A DNA stretch of 64,000 nt. It comes from CATQGW01 sp965262235. GTDB taxonomy: Bacteria; Chloroflexota; Dehalococcoidia; Bin125. The position numbers and the translations under genes are program-made. The DNA lies in contig OZ253504.1 of the NCBI GenBank assembly GCA_965262235.1, positions 682,001-746,000 on the forward strand. The letters are read 5' to 3'. The notes beneath the pieces are model-generated. The model did no database searches. It was not told the DNA's origin and worked only from the letters and a program-made list of their open reading frames with translations. Shown here piece by piece: positions 34,849 to 49,076 of this stretch. Position 1 is the stretch's first letter; every line of letters starts with the position of its first letter.

Positions 34849-35130
34849 ATGACCTACGTGATCACTGAGCCCTGCATCGACGTCAAAGATCAGTCCTGCG
34901 TCGAGGTTTGCCCGGTCGACTGCATCCACGCCGACGACGAAGACCGCATTCTCTACATCAGCCCCGACGAGTGCATCGACTGCGGAGCCTGCGAGCCGGC
35001 CTGCCCGGTGACGGCAATCTTCGCCGAGGACGACGTGCCGGACGAGTGGATGGGCTTCACCGAGATCAACGCGGAGTGGTTTGAGGACAAGGACGCGGCG
35101 CGCGAGAAAGTCGAAGCGCTGGCCCCCTAG
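34849..35130 (+). CDS. 7Fe-type ferredoxin (3Fe-4S plus 4Fe-4S)
   Basis: 93-residue electron carrier. N-terminal MTYVITEPCIDVKDQSCVEV with C9, C17, C21 and C25, then CIDCGACEPACP with C42, C45, C48 and C52. The spacing matches the Thermus/Mycobacterium seven-iron ferredoxins that hold one 3Fe-4S and one 4Fe-4S cluster. The acidic C-terminus (EWFEDKDAAREKVEALAP) is also typical. Monocistronic; electron partners are not encoded nearby. Confidence 0.94.
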   Translation: MTYVITEPCIDVKDQSCVEVCPVDCIHADDEDRILYISPDECIDCGACEPACPVTAIFAEDDVPDEWMGFTEINAEWFEDKDAAREKVEALAP

Positions 35131-35291
35131 CCCCCCGCGCCCACCGGCCCCACCTCACCAACACCCCACATGGGCGCCCCTCGTGGGCGCTCTCGTGCTG
35201 GAACGCCCGACGGAAGACTGCCCCACGATTCGCCCGCTGCCGGGGGTCCATCGCTCCCCCGGCGGAGACCTGCGCGTAATCTCCATTTCCT

Positions 35292-35476
35292 CTCTCCCCC
35301 CGCTCCGCGGGGGGAGATGCCGCAGGCAGAGGGGGGCCCCGGGCGCGCCCTCACCAGATAGCGAAAGCTTCCCACCGTCACTTCGTGGCACCGCCACCGG
35401 CAGGGAAGGTCGGAGCAGTGGGACTTACGCGCAGGTCTCCCGCGGGGGAGCTGTCGCGCAGCGACTGAGGGGGAGG
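35292..35476. repeat. GC-rich hairpin repeat, copy 2, degenerate
   Basis: In the 358-base gap between the convergent ferredoxin and glyS genes. The left module (35292-35336) matches copy 1 closely (CTCCCCCC-GCTCCGC-GGGGGGAG, then GATGCCGCAGGCAGAG). The expected inverted partner is worn (about 35374-35410, with GTCACTTCGTGGC). A further variant half-unit, CGCGGGGGAGCTGTCGCG followed by CAGCGACTGAGGGGG, lies at about 35440-35476. Nothing else was seen in this gap. Confidence 0.7.
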
Positions 35477-35488
35477 ACGGAACGCGGG

Positions 35489-36829
<1,341 letters not shown>

Positions 36830-37003
36830 TGGGCGCCTCGGCAACGGGAGCGGGTAGGCAACACGCGCCGGTTGCGCGCCGCGGGTGTCACTCACGCTAT
36901 TGCGGCGGCGCACCGGCCACAATCGGCGCGTTGACGCGTAGGCAACGCGGGGCATAGGTTCGGACCATTCGCGACCGGGACACCAGGGGAGGACGGGTGG
37001 GCA

Positions 37004-37135
37004 GTGAAATTCGTGATCGGACTCGTGCTTGGGCTGATCATCGGCGGCGTGCTGACGACGCTGGCTACGGGCAATGCGGGTCGCGCGGTGCAGGCGCAGC
37101 TCCGCGAGCGGGTCGGCGAGAGCACTGAGGCGTAG
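37004..37135 (+). CDS. 43-residue single-pass membrane peptide
   Basis: GTG start at 37004 with a strong AGGGGAGGA (36985-36993) about 10 nt upstream. The product is MKFVIGLVLGLIIGGVLTTL followed by a short Arg/Gln-rich helix ending ESTEA. Residues 3-20 form one Gly-rich hydrophobic helix; the amphipathic remainder would face the cytoplasm. Codon use fits the host. No family recognised; it recalls small YtxH-like or stress peptides. It is divergent from glyS and convergent with hppA. Confidence 0.6.
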   Translation: MKFVIGLVLGLIIGGVLTTLATGNAGRAVQAQLRERVGESTEA

Positions 37136-37183
37136 GCGAGGGCTCCCCTGCGACGCGTGGAAGCCCTCGGAAGGAACGCGTAG

Positions 37184-37211
37184 CCGCTCCCCCGGCGTAG
37201 CGGGGGAGCGG
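37184..37211. terminator. 11-bp stem hairpin between convergent genes
   Basis: CCGCTCCCCCG, loop GCGTAG, CGGGGGAGCGG. A perfect stem 8 bases beyond the hppA stop, shared by the small membrane-peptide gene on the other strand, suits a bidirectional terminator. No T-run. The CTCCCCC/GGGGGAG core resembles the dispersed repeat modules, so it may be a remnant of one. Confidence 0.5.
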
Positions 37212-37218
37212 GAAGCGG

Positions 37219-39273
<2,055 letters not shown>

Positions 39274-39435
39274 TCGGTTCCCCTCAGCCGGACATCAATG
39301 GAGCGGTAGGCGGACCCTGCGCGGGGCGCACGGCGACCGGAGCAGAGGTCGGGGCGCACGCGGGCAGACCGCACCTTATCGAGCCTCAATCAGTTGGGCA
39401 ATGCGCCGCGGGACACTAAGCCGAGTTGCGCTGCG

Positions 39436-39942
39436 CTACAGCTGAACTCCGCTGGGGACGTTGCTGAAGTACAGCTCAGCGGGCAGGCGAAACGCGAGCG
39501 TGAGCGCTCCGGCGCCGAGCAGATCGCGCCCAAGCAGGCTGGGCGGCGAGCGACCGGGCGCGCCGGCCGGCGTCTCCCGCATCTCCGGAATCAGGACGGG
39601 CGCGCGCAGCACAAGCGGGATCCCCGCTTCGGTTCGGAAGGACAGACTCAGCTCACGCGTGGCACAACGCAGATTCTCGGTGATGCCCCGGATGACTACC
39701 CGATTCGGATCGCGGGCGAAATCGATTGAGTAGTACGCATCGCCGAACAGCTGTGCGGCCCCCTCGGCGCTGATCATCGTCAGATCAGCGCCGGTATCAA
39801 CAAGAAAGCTCTCGAACCAGATCCGGCCCGCATGCGTGACGGTCACGTCAACGAACGCGCGGCCAGCCAGCGGCCACCCCAGTGCGCCCACGCTCGTCGC
39901 GGGCGAATCAATCCAGACTGAAATTCGCGGCGGATCGTTCAT
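39436..39942 (-). CDS. retropepsin-like aspartyl protease
   Basis: 168 residues forming one half of a pepsin-like fold, which would work as a dimer. Catalytic motif FLVDTGADLTMIS (D49-T50-G51) and the late hydrophobic SLLGRDLLG (135-143) match the gag-like bacterial aspartyl protease family. No signal peptide or membrane anchor, so it is probably cytoplasmic. It overlaps the upstream DUF5678-like gene by 35 nt on the same strand. A 162-base gap without genes separates it from hppA. Substrate unknown. Confidence 0.8.
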   Translation of the reverse strand: MNDPPRISVWIDSPATSVGALGWPLAGRAFVDVTVTHAGRIWFESFLVDTGADLTMISAEGAAQLFGDAYYSIDFARDPNRVVIRGITENLRCATRELSLSFRTEAGIPLVLRAPVLIPEMRETPAGAPGRSPPSLLGRDLLGAGALTLAFRLPAELYFSNVPSGVQL

Positions 39943-40252
39943 CGAGCCAAAAACTGGGTATCTGGATCACGTCCGTCAAGTGCCAGATGAAGGCGGTGCT
40001 CAGCAGCTCATCGTCGATCTGATGGCGCATCTCGAAGTAATCGTCGCCAATCAAGAGCTCATTGTCTCCGTAGACGATCACGCACTTGCCCGGGTGTTCC
40101 TCGTGGAGATCATCTCGACGACTCTGAAAATACTCCCGATGGCGTGTGTACTCCGCGAACCCTCGCAGGATTCGCTCCCCCTCGACCGGACTCAATTGCC
40201 GGACCTCGTAGTACGTGGGCAAGCCATCCGACTCGCCGGCTGGGGTTGCCAT
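39908..40252 (-). CDS. small DUF5678-like protein paired with the aspartyl protease
   Basis: 114 residues. The core (about 36-75), REYFQSRRDDLHEEHPGKCV and IVYGDNELLIGDD, resembles the DUF5678 domain, in which a helical segment precedes a PGK-V-V-GDE strand pair. I chose the ATG at 40252 (MATPAGESDG) because AGGAGG lies 6 nt before it. The 35-nt overlap with the protease gene implies coupled translation and a joint role, perhaps substrate, inhibitor or adaptor. The assignment is by eye. Confidence 0.65.
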   Translation of the reverse strand: MATPAGESDGLPTYYEVRQLSPVEGERILRGFAEYTRHREYFQSRRDDLHEEHPGKCVIVYGDNELLIGDDYFEMRHQIDDELLSTAFIWHLTDVIQIPSFWLDERSAANFSLD

Positions 40253-40285
40253 GGCGCGCCTCCTGCCCGCCAAGCGTAGCGCGCG

Positions 40286-40630
40286 TCAGAGATCCTTGAC
40301 CGGGGCCGGAAGTTCGCCGGTGCGCGCGGCGTCGATCATCTGCTTGGCCTCGCTGGGCATCTCGACGCCCATCTCCTCGAAGCGCTGCTCGGCCCAGCGG
40401 CCGATCTGGCGCGGGTCACGGTAGGCGTCGGGTCCTGCGCCAGGACCGGGGGAGCCGTATTGCTCGAGCACCTGTGACTCGGTCTTGGGCGTGGCGAAGC
40501 GCGAGACGGCGCGCTGCAGACCATCGGCGCCGCACTGCTCACAGGCCGGCGTCGCGGCGCGCTCCAGCGAGCGGTGGAAGGCCTCGGTGATCGAGCGGCA
40601 CTTGGGGCAGCGGTATTCGTAGATCGGCAT
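40286..40630 (-). CDS. FmdB-family zinc-ribbon protein (114 aa)
   Basis: Starts with the family signature MPIYEYRCPKC and has a second CEQC pair at 31-34, forming a zinc ribbon; the remaining residues are probably disordered or helical (QIGRWAEQRFEEMGVEMPSE). FmdB proteins are thought to be small regulators, but targets are unknown. A second FmdB gene lies 25 bases upstream in the same orientation. Confidence 0.88.
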   Translation of the reverse strand: MPIYEYRCPKCRSITEAFHRSLERAATPACEQCGADGLQRAVSRFATPKTESQVLEQYGSPGPGAGPDAYRDPRQIGRWAEQRFEEMGVEMPSEAKQMIDAARTGELPAPVKDL

Positions 40631-40655
40631 GGGTCACCTCGTCCGCAGGGTCACA

Positions 40656-40925
40656 TTACAGGTCGAAGGGCAGCTCCTCGGCAGCGCCGACGGACTGGCG
40701 CCACGCGGCGACCGACTCGTCGTCCTCGTCGTCGACGTCATCCATCGTGCCGAAGCCGGCGAATGACAGATCGGAGCGCGCGGAGAAGCGCGAGAAACGG
40801 GGCTCGAGCGCGGCCGCGCCGCATTCGGGGCACGCAGGCGGCGTATCGCCCTCGGAGCGGGTGCGGCGTTGAAAGACCTCGACGCCGCGCCGGCAGGCGG
40901 CGCAGTGGTACTCGTAGATGGGCAT
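40656..40925 (-). CDS. FmdB-family zinc-ribbon protein (89 aa)
   Basis: Paralogue of its neighbour: MPIYEYHCAACRRGVEVFQ with CAAC and, at about 32-35, CPEC. The tail is very acidic (MDDVDDEDDESVAAW), unlike the neutral tail of the other copy. The shared start and tandem layout suggest gene duplication with diverged C-termini. Confidence 0.87.
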   Translation of the reverse strand: MPIYEYHCAACRRGVEVFQRRTRSEGDTPPACPECGAAALEPRFSRFSARSDLSFAGFGTMDDVDDEDDESVAAWRQSVGAAEELPFDL

Positions 40926-40981
40926 CGTCGTCTCAGGATACCCGTGTCAATCCCATCGGCCCCCATCAGCCCACGTGACGC

Positions 40982-41485
40982 TCAGACGTCCTCCACGGCG
41001 TTGCGGACGTGCGTGAGCACATGCAGCCGGCCGTCGGCGTCGCCGCCGATCACGATCACGTCGATCCGGATGTCGAAGTGGCGCTCGCGCTCGGCCAACA
41101 TCCCGCGGGCGATGCGGCGCAGCTGATGCTGCTTGCGCGCGCCGACCGACTCGAGCGCCTCGAAGTGGTAGCGGGCGTGACGGCGGGTGCGGACCTCGAC
41201 GACCACGGTGACGCCGTGGCGATCGCGGGCGATGATGTCGGCCTCACCCCAGGGGCGGCGGTAGTTGCGCTCGAGGATCCGGTAGCCGCGAGCGCGCAGC
41301 CAGTCGGCGGCCAACGTTTCGCCGGCCTGCCCGAGCGACTTTTTCCGTCGGTCAGCCGACGAGGGCGGGCGTCGCGGGGGCGCGCGGCGCGAACTGGAGC
41401 GCCTGCGCGACGGGCGCGAAGCAGCGGCGGTGTTCGGCGCAGGGACCGTGGGCTTCGAGCGCGGCGCGATGTTGCGCGGTGCCAT
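40982..41485 (-). CDS. yraN: YraN/UPF0102 nuclease-like protein; start uncertain
   Basis: The conserved part runs from KKSLGQAGETLAADWLRARG to the stop: a restriction-endonuclease-like fold with GEADIIARD and VVVEVRTRRHARYHFEALESVGARKQ. Family proteins usually begin just before the GxxGE segment, but no ATG, GTG or TTG exists there in frame. The nearest upstream start is the ATG at 41485, 134 nt inside rnhB, giving a basic, Pro/Ser-rich 50-residue lead that may be unreal. The gene normally follows rnhB, as here. Confidence 0.72.
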   Translation of the reverse strand: MAPRNIAPRSKPTVPAPNTAAASRPSRRRSSSRRAPPRRPPSSADRRKKSLGQAGETLAADWLRARGYRILERNYRRPWGEADIIARDRHGVTVVVEVRTRRHARYHFEALESVGARKQHQLRRIARGMLAERERHFDIRIDVIVIGGDADGRLHVLTHVRNAVEDV

Positions 41486-42014
41486 AGCCCTTATGACGTG
41501 CAAAGCCGAACTCAGGAAACTGCGCGTCGAGTTCCACCATGTAGGCGTCACGAGCGACCTTCGCGATGATCGAGGCGGCCGCGATCGAGGCGACGCGCGC
41601 GTCGCCGCGCACCACCATCTCGGTCGGCCAGGGCAGGCGCAGACGGTCGGAGCCGTCGGCCAACACAATATCGGGGTCGGCGCTAAGGCCCGAAAGGGCG
41701 CGTCGGTACGCAAGCCGAAGGGCGGCGGCGAGGCCGAGCGCGTCCAGCTCGGCGGCGGGCACCCAGCCCAGTGCGGTCGCCGCGGCGTCGGCCTGAATCA
41801 GGGGCGCGAGCGCTTCGCGAGCGGCGGCGCTGAGCGCCTTGCTGTCGCGAACGCGGCTGAGCCACCTCGGTCGCGAGCGCGGCGCGAGCGCGACCGCGCC
41901 GACGACGAGCGGCCCGGCCCAGGGACCACGGCCCACCTCGTCGGCGCCGACGACGATCGTCGCGCCGGCACGCCAGTGCCGGAGCTCGTGTCGGCGCGTG
42001 GGCTTGGTGACCAT
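41352..42014 (-). CDS. rnhB: ribonuclease HII
   Basis: Cuts RNA-DNA junctions and initiates ribonucleotide excision. 220 residues with the GADEVGRGPWAGPLV active-site block (D25, E26), VRDSKALS, and SIAAASIIAKVARDAYM containing a further catalytic Asp. The C-terminal part with FARHKGYGTAQHRAALEAHGP is family-typical. It overlaps the yraN reading frame. About 230 bases without genes separate it from the divergent ftsH. Confidence 0.95.
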   Translation of the reverse strand: MVTKPTRRHELRHWRAGATIVVGADEVGRGPWAGPLVVGAVALAPRSRPRWLSRVRDSKALSAAAREALAPLIQADAAATALGWVPAAELDALGLAAALRLAYRRALSGLSADPDIVLADGSDRLRLPWPTEMVVRGDARVASIAAASIIAKVARDAYMVELDAQFPEFGFARHKGYGTAQHRAALEAHGPCAEHRRCFAPVAQALQFAPRAPATPALVG

Positions 42015-42246
42015 CGGGCGACTCTAGTTCGCGGGGCCGCCCGGTGATGCGCCGTGATGCCTCGTGAGTTGACATTCGCGTGGCGCGGACGGAGCGGCGT
42101 GGCGACCGTCGAAGGCGGAAATTTTGCGGATCTTGTGAGGTCGTGAACACGCGGGCCGGTCGGGGATCGCTACGGTATGCTCGCAACGATGGTTGGTTGG
42201 CGTCGCGGCGCGATGCGCGCCATGGATTCCGTGGGAGGCGCTGGAT

Positions 42247-44274
<2,028 letters not shown>

Positions 44275-44344
44275 CAGCCCCACCACCGCTTGACCCACGC
44301 CGCCCGCGGCCTACGCTGATAGAGTTCCCCAGCTGAGGACAAAC

Positions 44345-44782
44345 ATGAGCAGAGACGTTTACGCCGTCATCCGAACCGGCGGCAAGCAGTATCGAGTGTC
44401 GCCCGGCCAACGGCTCGCTGTGGAGCGGCTCGACGGCGTTGACGGCGACGAGATCACCTTCGACGACGTGCTGTTGGTGCGCGACGATGTCGGTGCAGTC
44501 GCCGTCGGCGCCCCGCTCGTCGAGGGCGCGTCGGTGACGGCCGAGATCGCCGCTCAGCGGCGGGCCAAGAAGATTCTCGTCTTCAAGTACAAGAACAAGA
44601 CGCGCTACCGCAAGCTGCGCGGCCACCGACAGCATCTGACCGACCTGCGAATCTCGCAGATCGCGCTCGGCGACCGCTCGTGGAAGAGCGAGCCGCGGAC
44701 GCGTCCCGTCGAGGCTCTTGAGACTGTCGAGGCTGAGGTGCCAACCGATGACGCCGAGGGCGTCGCGGACGTGGAGGAATAG
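44345..44782 (+). CDS. rplU: 50S ribosomal protein L21
   Basis: 145 residues. Core MSRDVYAVIRTGGKQYRVSPGQ through KYKNKTRYRKLRGHRQHLTDLRISQI is standard L21 (about 103 residues). About 40 extra C-terminal residues are acidic (VEALETVEAEVPTDDAEG). It is followed by rpmA after 2 bases, the near-universal pair. Confidence 0.96.
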   Translation: MSRDVYAVIRTGGKQYRVSPGQRLAVERLDGVDGDEITFDDVLLVRDDVGAVAVGAPLVEGASVTAEIAAQRRAKKILVFKYKNKTRYRKLRGHRQHLTDLRISQIALGDRSWKSEPRTRPVEALETVEAEVPTDDAEGVADVEE

Positions 44783-44784
44783 AC

Positions 44785-45057
44785 ATGGCTCACAAGAAGG
44801 GCGTTGGCTCCTCGCGCAACGGTCGCGACAGCAATGCAAAGCGGTTGGGCGTGAAGCTATTCGACGGCGAGCTCGTGCGCACCGGCGGGATCATCGTCCG
44901 CCAGCGCGGCACCCGCATCCACGCCGGCGACCAGGTCGGCGTCGGTCGCGACCACACGCTGTTCGCGCTGGCCGACGGCAAGGTCAAGTTCTCGCCCTAC
45001 GCGCGCGGTCGGCGCAAGAAGGTCAGCGTGCTCCCCGTCGTCGCAGAGTCTGTGTGA
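44785..45057 (+). CDS. rpmA: 50S ribosomal protein L27
   Basis: 90 residues, beginning MAHKKGVGSSRNGRDSNAKR with the N-terminal arm that reaches the peptidyl-transferase centre. No N-terminal cleavage extension of the Firmicutes kind is present. Middle of the rplU-rpmA-rpmE run. Confidence 0.97.
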   Translation: MAHKKGVGSSRNGRDSNAKRLGVKLFDGELVRTGGIIVRQRGTRIHAGDQVGVGRDHTLFALADGKVKFSPYARGRRKKVSVLPVVAESV

Positions 45058-45067
45058 GGGGGACGGC

Positions 45068-45280
45068 ATGAGAGCCAAGATTCACCCCAAATACGTCGAC
45101 GCAACGGTGCGCTGCGGCTGCGGGCAAAGCTGGCAGACACGCTCGACCAAGGAAGAGATCCGGATCGAGGTCTGCAGCACCTGCCACCCGTTCTACACCG
45201 GTGAGCAGCGGATCGTGGACACCGCGGGCCGGGTTGAGCGCTTCCGCCGCCGCTACGGCATCAGCGCCGACGCCGAGTAG
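45068..45280 (+). CDS. rpmE: 50S ribosomal protein L31, zinc form
   Basis: 70 residues: MRAKIHPKYVDATVRCGCGQ with C16 and C18, then CSTCHPFYTG with C36 and C39, so it is the zinc-binding C+ type that also serves as zinc store. Starts 10 bases after rpmA. Confidence 0.96.
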   Translation: MRAKIHPKYVDATVRCGCGQSWQTRSTKEEIRIEVCSTCHPFYTGEQRIVDTAGRVERFRRRYGISADAE

Positions 45281-45361
45281 GCGCGCGAGTTCGCCGCCCA
45301 CCTCGCCGTCCCCGAGGACGCGTCGCAATACGTACCGTGGGCGATCACCTATATTCTGAAC

Positions 45362-46381
45362 ATGTCTGAACCGTCCCTGACGGACCAGAAGCCCGCGCGC
45401 AGCGGAGCCGTGGGCTACGGCGGCCAGGCCGTGGTCGAGGGGATCATGATTCGCGGGCCGCGTCATGCGGTCGTCGTCTGCCGACGCCCCGACGGTTCGC
45501 TGATCTCGCGCAGTCGCGAGCTCGGCGTCACCTCCGCGACGCGCGCCCGACGGATTCCCCTATTACGCGGCGTGCTGACGCTGGGCGAGACCTTGCAGGT
45601 CGGTCTGTGGGCGCTGATGTTCGCCTCGCGCGTCGCCACGCAGACGAAGACAACGGGGCTGCAGGCGCGCCTGGCGCGTCTCGAGGAGCGGGTGCAGGAG
45701 GCGCAGCTGGCCCACGGCATCGAGCCGCCGCCGGAAGAGGACCTGGAGCCGGACGGCGAGACGGGCGCCGATGGGCTGGTCGCGATGGCGCTCGCGCTGA
45801 GCCTGATGATCGGGCTGCTGTTCGTCCTGCCGGTCCTTGCGACGCACTGGATCGAGAGCACGGCGGCGCCGGCGATCGTCTCGCCGATCGCCGAGGGCGT
45901 CCTGCGGCTGCTGATCCTGCTCGGCTACATGCAGTTGATCGGGCGCGTGCCAAGCATTCGGCGGACGTTCCAGTACCACGCGGCCGAGCACAAGACGATC
46001 GCGGCCTGGGAGGCGGGCGATCAGCTCACGCGCGAACGCGTCTCGCGCTACAGCCGCGCGCATCCGCGCTGCGGCACGTCGTTCCTGCTCGCGCTGGTGA
46101 TCGTCGCGTTCATCGTGTTCCTGGCCCTGGGCAACCCACCGCTGTGGTTGCGGCTGGTCAGCCGGATCGCGCTGATCCCCGTCATCGTGGCGATCGCCTA
46201 CGAGATGATCCGCCTGGGCGGGAAGTACCGGCACCATGCGATCGTCGCCTGGCTGTTCGCGCCAAATCTGTGGTTGCAGGCGCTGACGACGCGCGAGCCG
46301 GAGCCCGCACAGATCGATCTGGCGATCGTCGCGATGGAGTCAGCGCTCGAGCTGGAGCGCGAAGCCGACGCCGCGGCGTAG
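45362..46381 (+). CDS. DUF1385 (YqhQ-like) membrane protein
   Basis: 339 residues of the DUF1385 family. N-terminal VGYGGQAVVEGIMIRGPRHA and later RTFQYHAAEHKTIAAWEAGD and HPRCGTSFLL are hallmark blocks. Four or five membrane segments, including about 137-160 and 230-290. Function is unknown; the gene commonly follows rpmE, sometimes with prfA, as here without prfA. It converges on hisI. Confidence 0.9.
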   Translation: MSEPSLTDQKPARSGAVGYGGQAVVEGIMIRGPRHAVVVCRRPDGSLISRSRELGVTSATRARRIPLLRGVLTLGETLQVGLWALMFASRVATQTKTTGLQARLARLEERVQEAQLAHGIEPPPEEDLEPDGETGADGLVAMALALSLMIGLLFVLPVLATHWIESTAAPAIVSPIAEGVLRLLILLGYMQLIGRVPSIRRTFQYHAAEHKTIAAWEAGDQLTRERVSRYSRAHPRCGTSFLLALVIVAFIVFLALGNPPLWLRLVSRIALIPVIVAIAYEMIRLGGKYRHHAIVAWLFAPNLWLQALTTREPEPAQIDLAIVAMESALELEREADAAA

Positions 46382-46449
46382 TTGCGGTGCAGCTGTCGCT
46401 GACGCTGGGTTCCCCACCACTGACGGCGCTCCGGCGGCCCGGCCGCGGA

Positions 46450-46771
46450 TCAGTCCTCGTCGAGGCTGCGGTAGAAGCAGGAGTTGTGGCCGGTGTGGCA
46501 GGTGGGGCCGGCGGGATCGGCGCGGACCAGCAACGCGTCGACATCGCAGTCCTTGTGAATGCTGTGCAGGCGCAGGACGTTGCCGCTGGTCTCGCCCTTC
46601 GTCCAGTATTCGGAGCGGCTGCGGCTCCAGAACGTGACCAGCTGCTTCTCCAGCGTGCGGCGCAGGGCCTCCGCGTCCATGTAGCCGAGCATCAGGATCT
46701 CGCCGCTCTCGTGGTGCTGCACGATCGCGGCGATCAGCCCGTTGGCGTCGTACTTGAGGTCGGGCAGCTGC

Positions 46772-46788
<17 letters not shown>
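46450..46788 (-). CDS. hisI: phosphoribosyl-AMP cyclohydrolase
   Basis: Third step of histidine synthesis, opening the purine ring of PR-AMP. 112 residues, the single-domain form without the HisE pyrophosphohydrolase part. The conserved block TFWSRSRSEYWTKGETSGN is followed by metal ligands in DCDVDALLV and CHTGHNSCFY. The ATG at 46788 lies 17 nt inside hisF, so the two are coupled; the longer frame is a hisF shadow. Confidence 0.95.
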
Positions 46789-47557
<769 letters not shown>

Positions 47558-47593
47558 CTGTTCAGCATTCGGTCAGCTTTGGTTAGCCCGTGG

Positions 47594-48319
47594 TCAGCAT
47601 GTCGGCGCTACCGCCGCGGCGACCGCGCCGGCAAGCGTGAGGCGTCCGTCGTAGAGCGCGCGTCCCAGCACGACACCGGCCGCGCCGGCTTCGCGCAGGG
47701 CGCAGATCTGTTCGGGGCTTGCGATGCCGCCGGCGGCGATCACAGGGATCGAGACCGCCGAAGCGATTCGCGCGAGCGCCGCCTCGTCGTGGCCGCCGAG
47801 CATGCCGTCGCTGGCGATATCGGTGTAGATCAATCGTCCCACGCCGGCCTGTTGGAGCTGGCGGGCGAGTTCGACCGCGTCGCGCCCGCTGGTCTCGGTC
47901 CAGCCCTCGATCGCGACTTCACCGCCGCGGGCGTCGACCGAGACGACGACATCCGCGCCGCCGTCCGAGAGAGCCACGGCGAGGAACGCGGGGTCGGAGA
48001 TCGCTGCGGTGCCGAGGATGATTCGCGCGACGCCGGCGGCGCGGTAGCGCTCGACGGTCGCCATCTCGCGGATGCCGCCGCCGATCTGCACGGGCAGGCC
48101 GAGGCCGACGATTCGCTCGACGGCGTCGGCATTGACCGCTCGGCCCTCGCGGGCCCCGTCGAGGTCGACCACGTGCAGCCGGGTTGCGCCCTCGTCGACC
48201 CAGCGTCGAGCGGCGGCCACGGGGTCCTGATCGAAGACCGTCTCGCGCTCGTAGTCACCCTGCACGAGACGCACACAGCGGCCGCCGCGGATGTCGATCG
48301 CGGGGAGTACCTCGATCAT
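47594..48319 (-). CDS. hisA: ProFAR isomerase HisA
   Basis: 241-residue TIM barrel that isomerises ProFAR to PRFAR. MIEVLPAIDIRGGRCVRLVQGDY includes the acid D9; the second catalytic Asp lies in LIYTDIASDGML; phosphate loops QIGGGIR and AAGGIA are seen. The ATG overlaps the hisH stop by 4 nt. Confidence 0.96.
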   Translation of the reverse strand: MIEVLPAIDIRGGRCVRLVQGDYERETVFDQDPVAAARRWVDEGATRLHVVDLDGAREGRAVNADAVERIVGLGLPVQIGGGIREMATVERYRAAGVARIILGTAAISDPAFLAVALSDGGADVVVSVDARGGEVAIEGWTETSGRDAVELARQLQQAGVGRLIYTDIASDGMLGGHDEAALARIASAVSIPVIAAGGIASPEQICALREAGAAGVVLGRALYDGRLTLAGAVAAAVAPTC

Positions 48320-49026
48320 CGCGCCTCAGCCACGTTGGTCGGCATGTCGGTCGTCAGGTTGGTCGGCACGCTGGTCAGCACGTTGCTGAGGAAGTTGCGG
48401 TAGACGCGGAGCCCGTAGGCGCCGCTCTTCTCGGGGTGAAACTGGGTCGCGACGAGGTTGGAGCGCTGCACGACCGCGGTCACGGAGACCCCGTAGTCGG
48501 TCGTGGCCAAGATGTCGCCGGCGTCGCTGAGGTCGCAGTAGTAGGAGTGCACGAAGTAGAAGTAGCTGCCCGCCGGGATGCCGTCGAACAGCGAGCTCTC
48601 GCGCTGCGGCCAGACGCGGTTCCAGCCCATGTGCGGCACCTTCTGCCCCGAGGGCAAGCGCACAACGCGGCCAGGCAGCACGTCCAGGCAGGCGTGGTCG
48701 CCGCCCTCGTCGGATGCCGTCATCAGGGCCTGCAGGCCCATGCAGACGCCGAGGAACGGTCGGGCGGCGGCGATGTACTCGCGGAGCGGCTCAACGAGGT
48801 CGCGTTCGCGCAGGTTGCGCATGGTGTCGGCAGCCGCTCCGACGCCGGGCAGGATCACCACGTCGGCGTTGTCGAGCGCGGCGGGGACGGAGGCGACCTC
48901 GGGCCTGGCGCCGACGCGCTCGACGGCGCGCACGACCGAGCGCAGATTCCCTGCGTCGTAATCCAGGATCACGACGTCGAGTTCGCCCAAGTCGGCAAGG
49001 CCGTCTAGTTCGTCAAGGTCAACCAC
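48316..49026 (-). CDS. hisH: imidazole glycerol phosphate synthase, glutaminase subunit
   Basis: Supplies ammonia to HisF. 236 residues, class I glutamine amidotransferase with nucleophile C95 (GVCMGLQAL) and the His-Glu pair in ATQFHPEKSG. A 15-residue acidic lead (VDLDELDGLADLGEL) and a repetitive tail (TSVPTNLTTDMPTNV) flank the usual core; the tail comes from short direct DNA repeats. First gene of hisH-hisA-hisF-hisI, divergent from ligA with 50 bases between. Confidence 0.95.
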   Translation of the reverse strand: MVDLDELDGLADLGELDVVILDYDAGNLRSVVRAVERVGARPEVASVPAALDNADVVILPGVGAAADTMRNLRERDLVEPLREYIAAARPFLGVCMGLQALMTASDEGGDHACLDVLPGRVVRLPSGQKVPHMGWNRVWPQRESSLFDGIPAGSYFYFVHSYYCDLSDAGDILATTDYGVSVTAVVQRSNLVATQFHPEKSGAYGLRVYRNFLSNVLTSVPTNLTTDMPTNVAEAR

Positions 49027-49076
49027 GATGATTTAAGGCTACCAGCACGGTCGGTTCCTCCATATACTCGATTCTG

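Noticed and set aside
42193..42246. Earlier ATG for ftsH adding 18 residues
   Set aside because: No ribosome-binding site before it, while the ATG at 42247 has GGAGG at ideal spacing and starts the family-like N-terminus.
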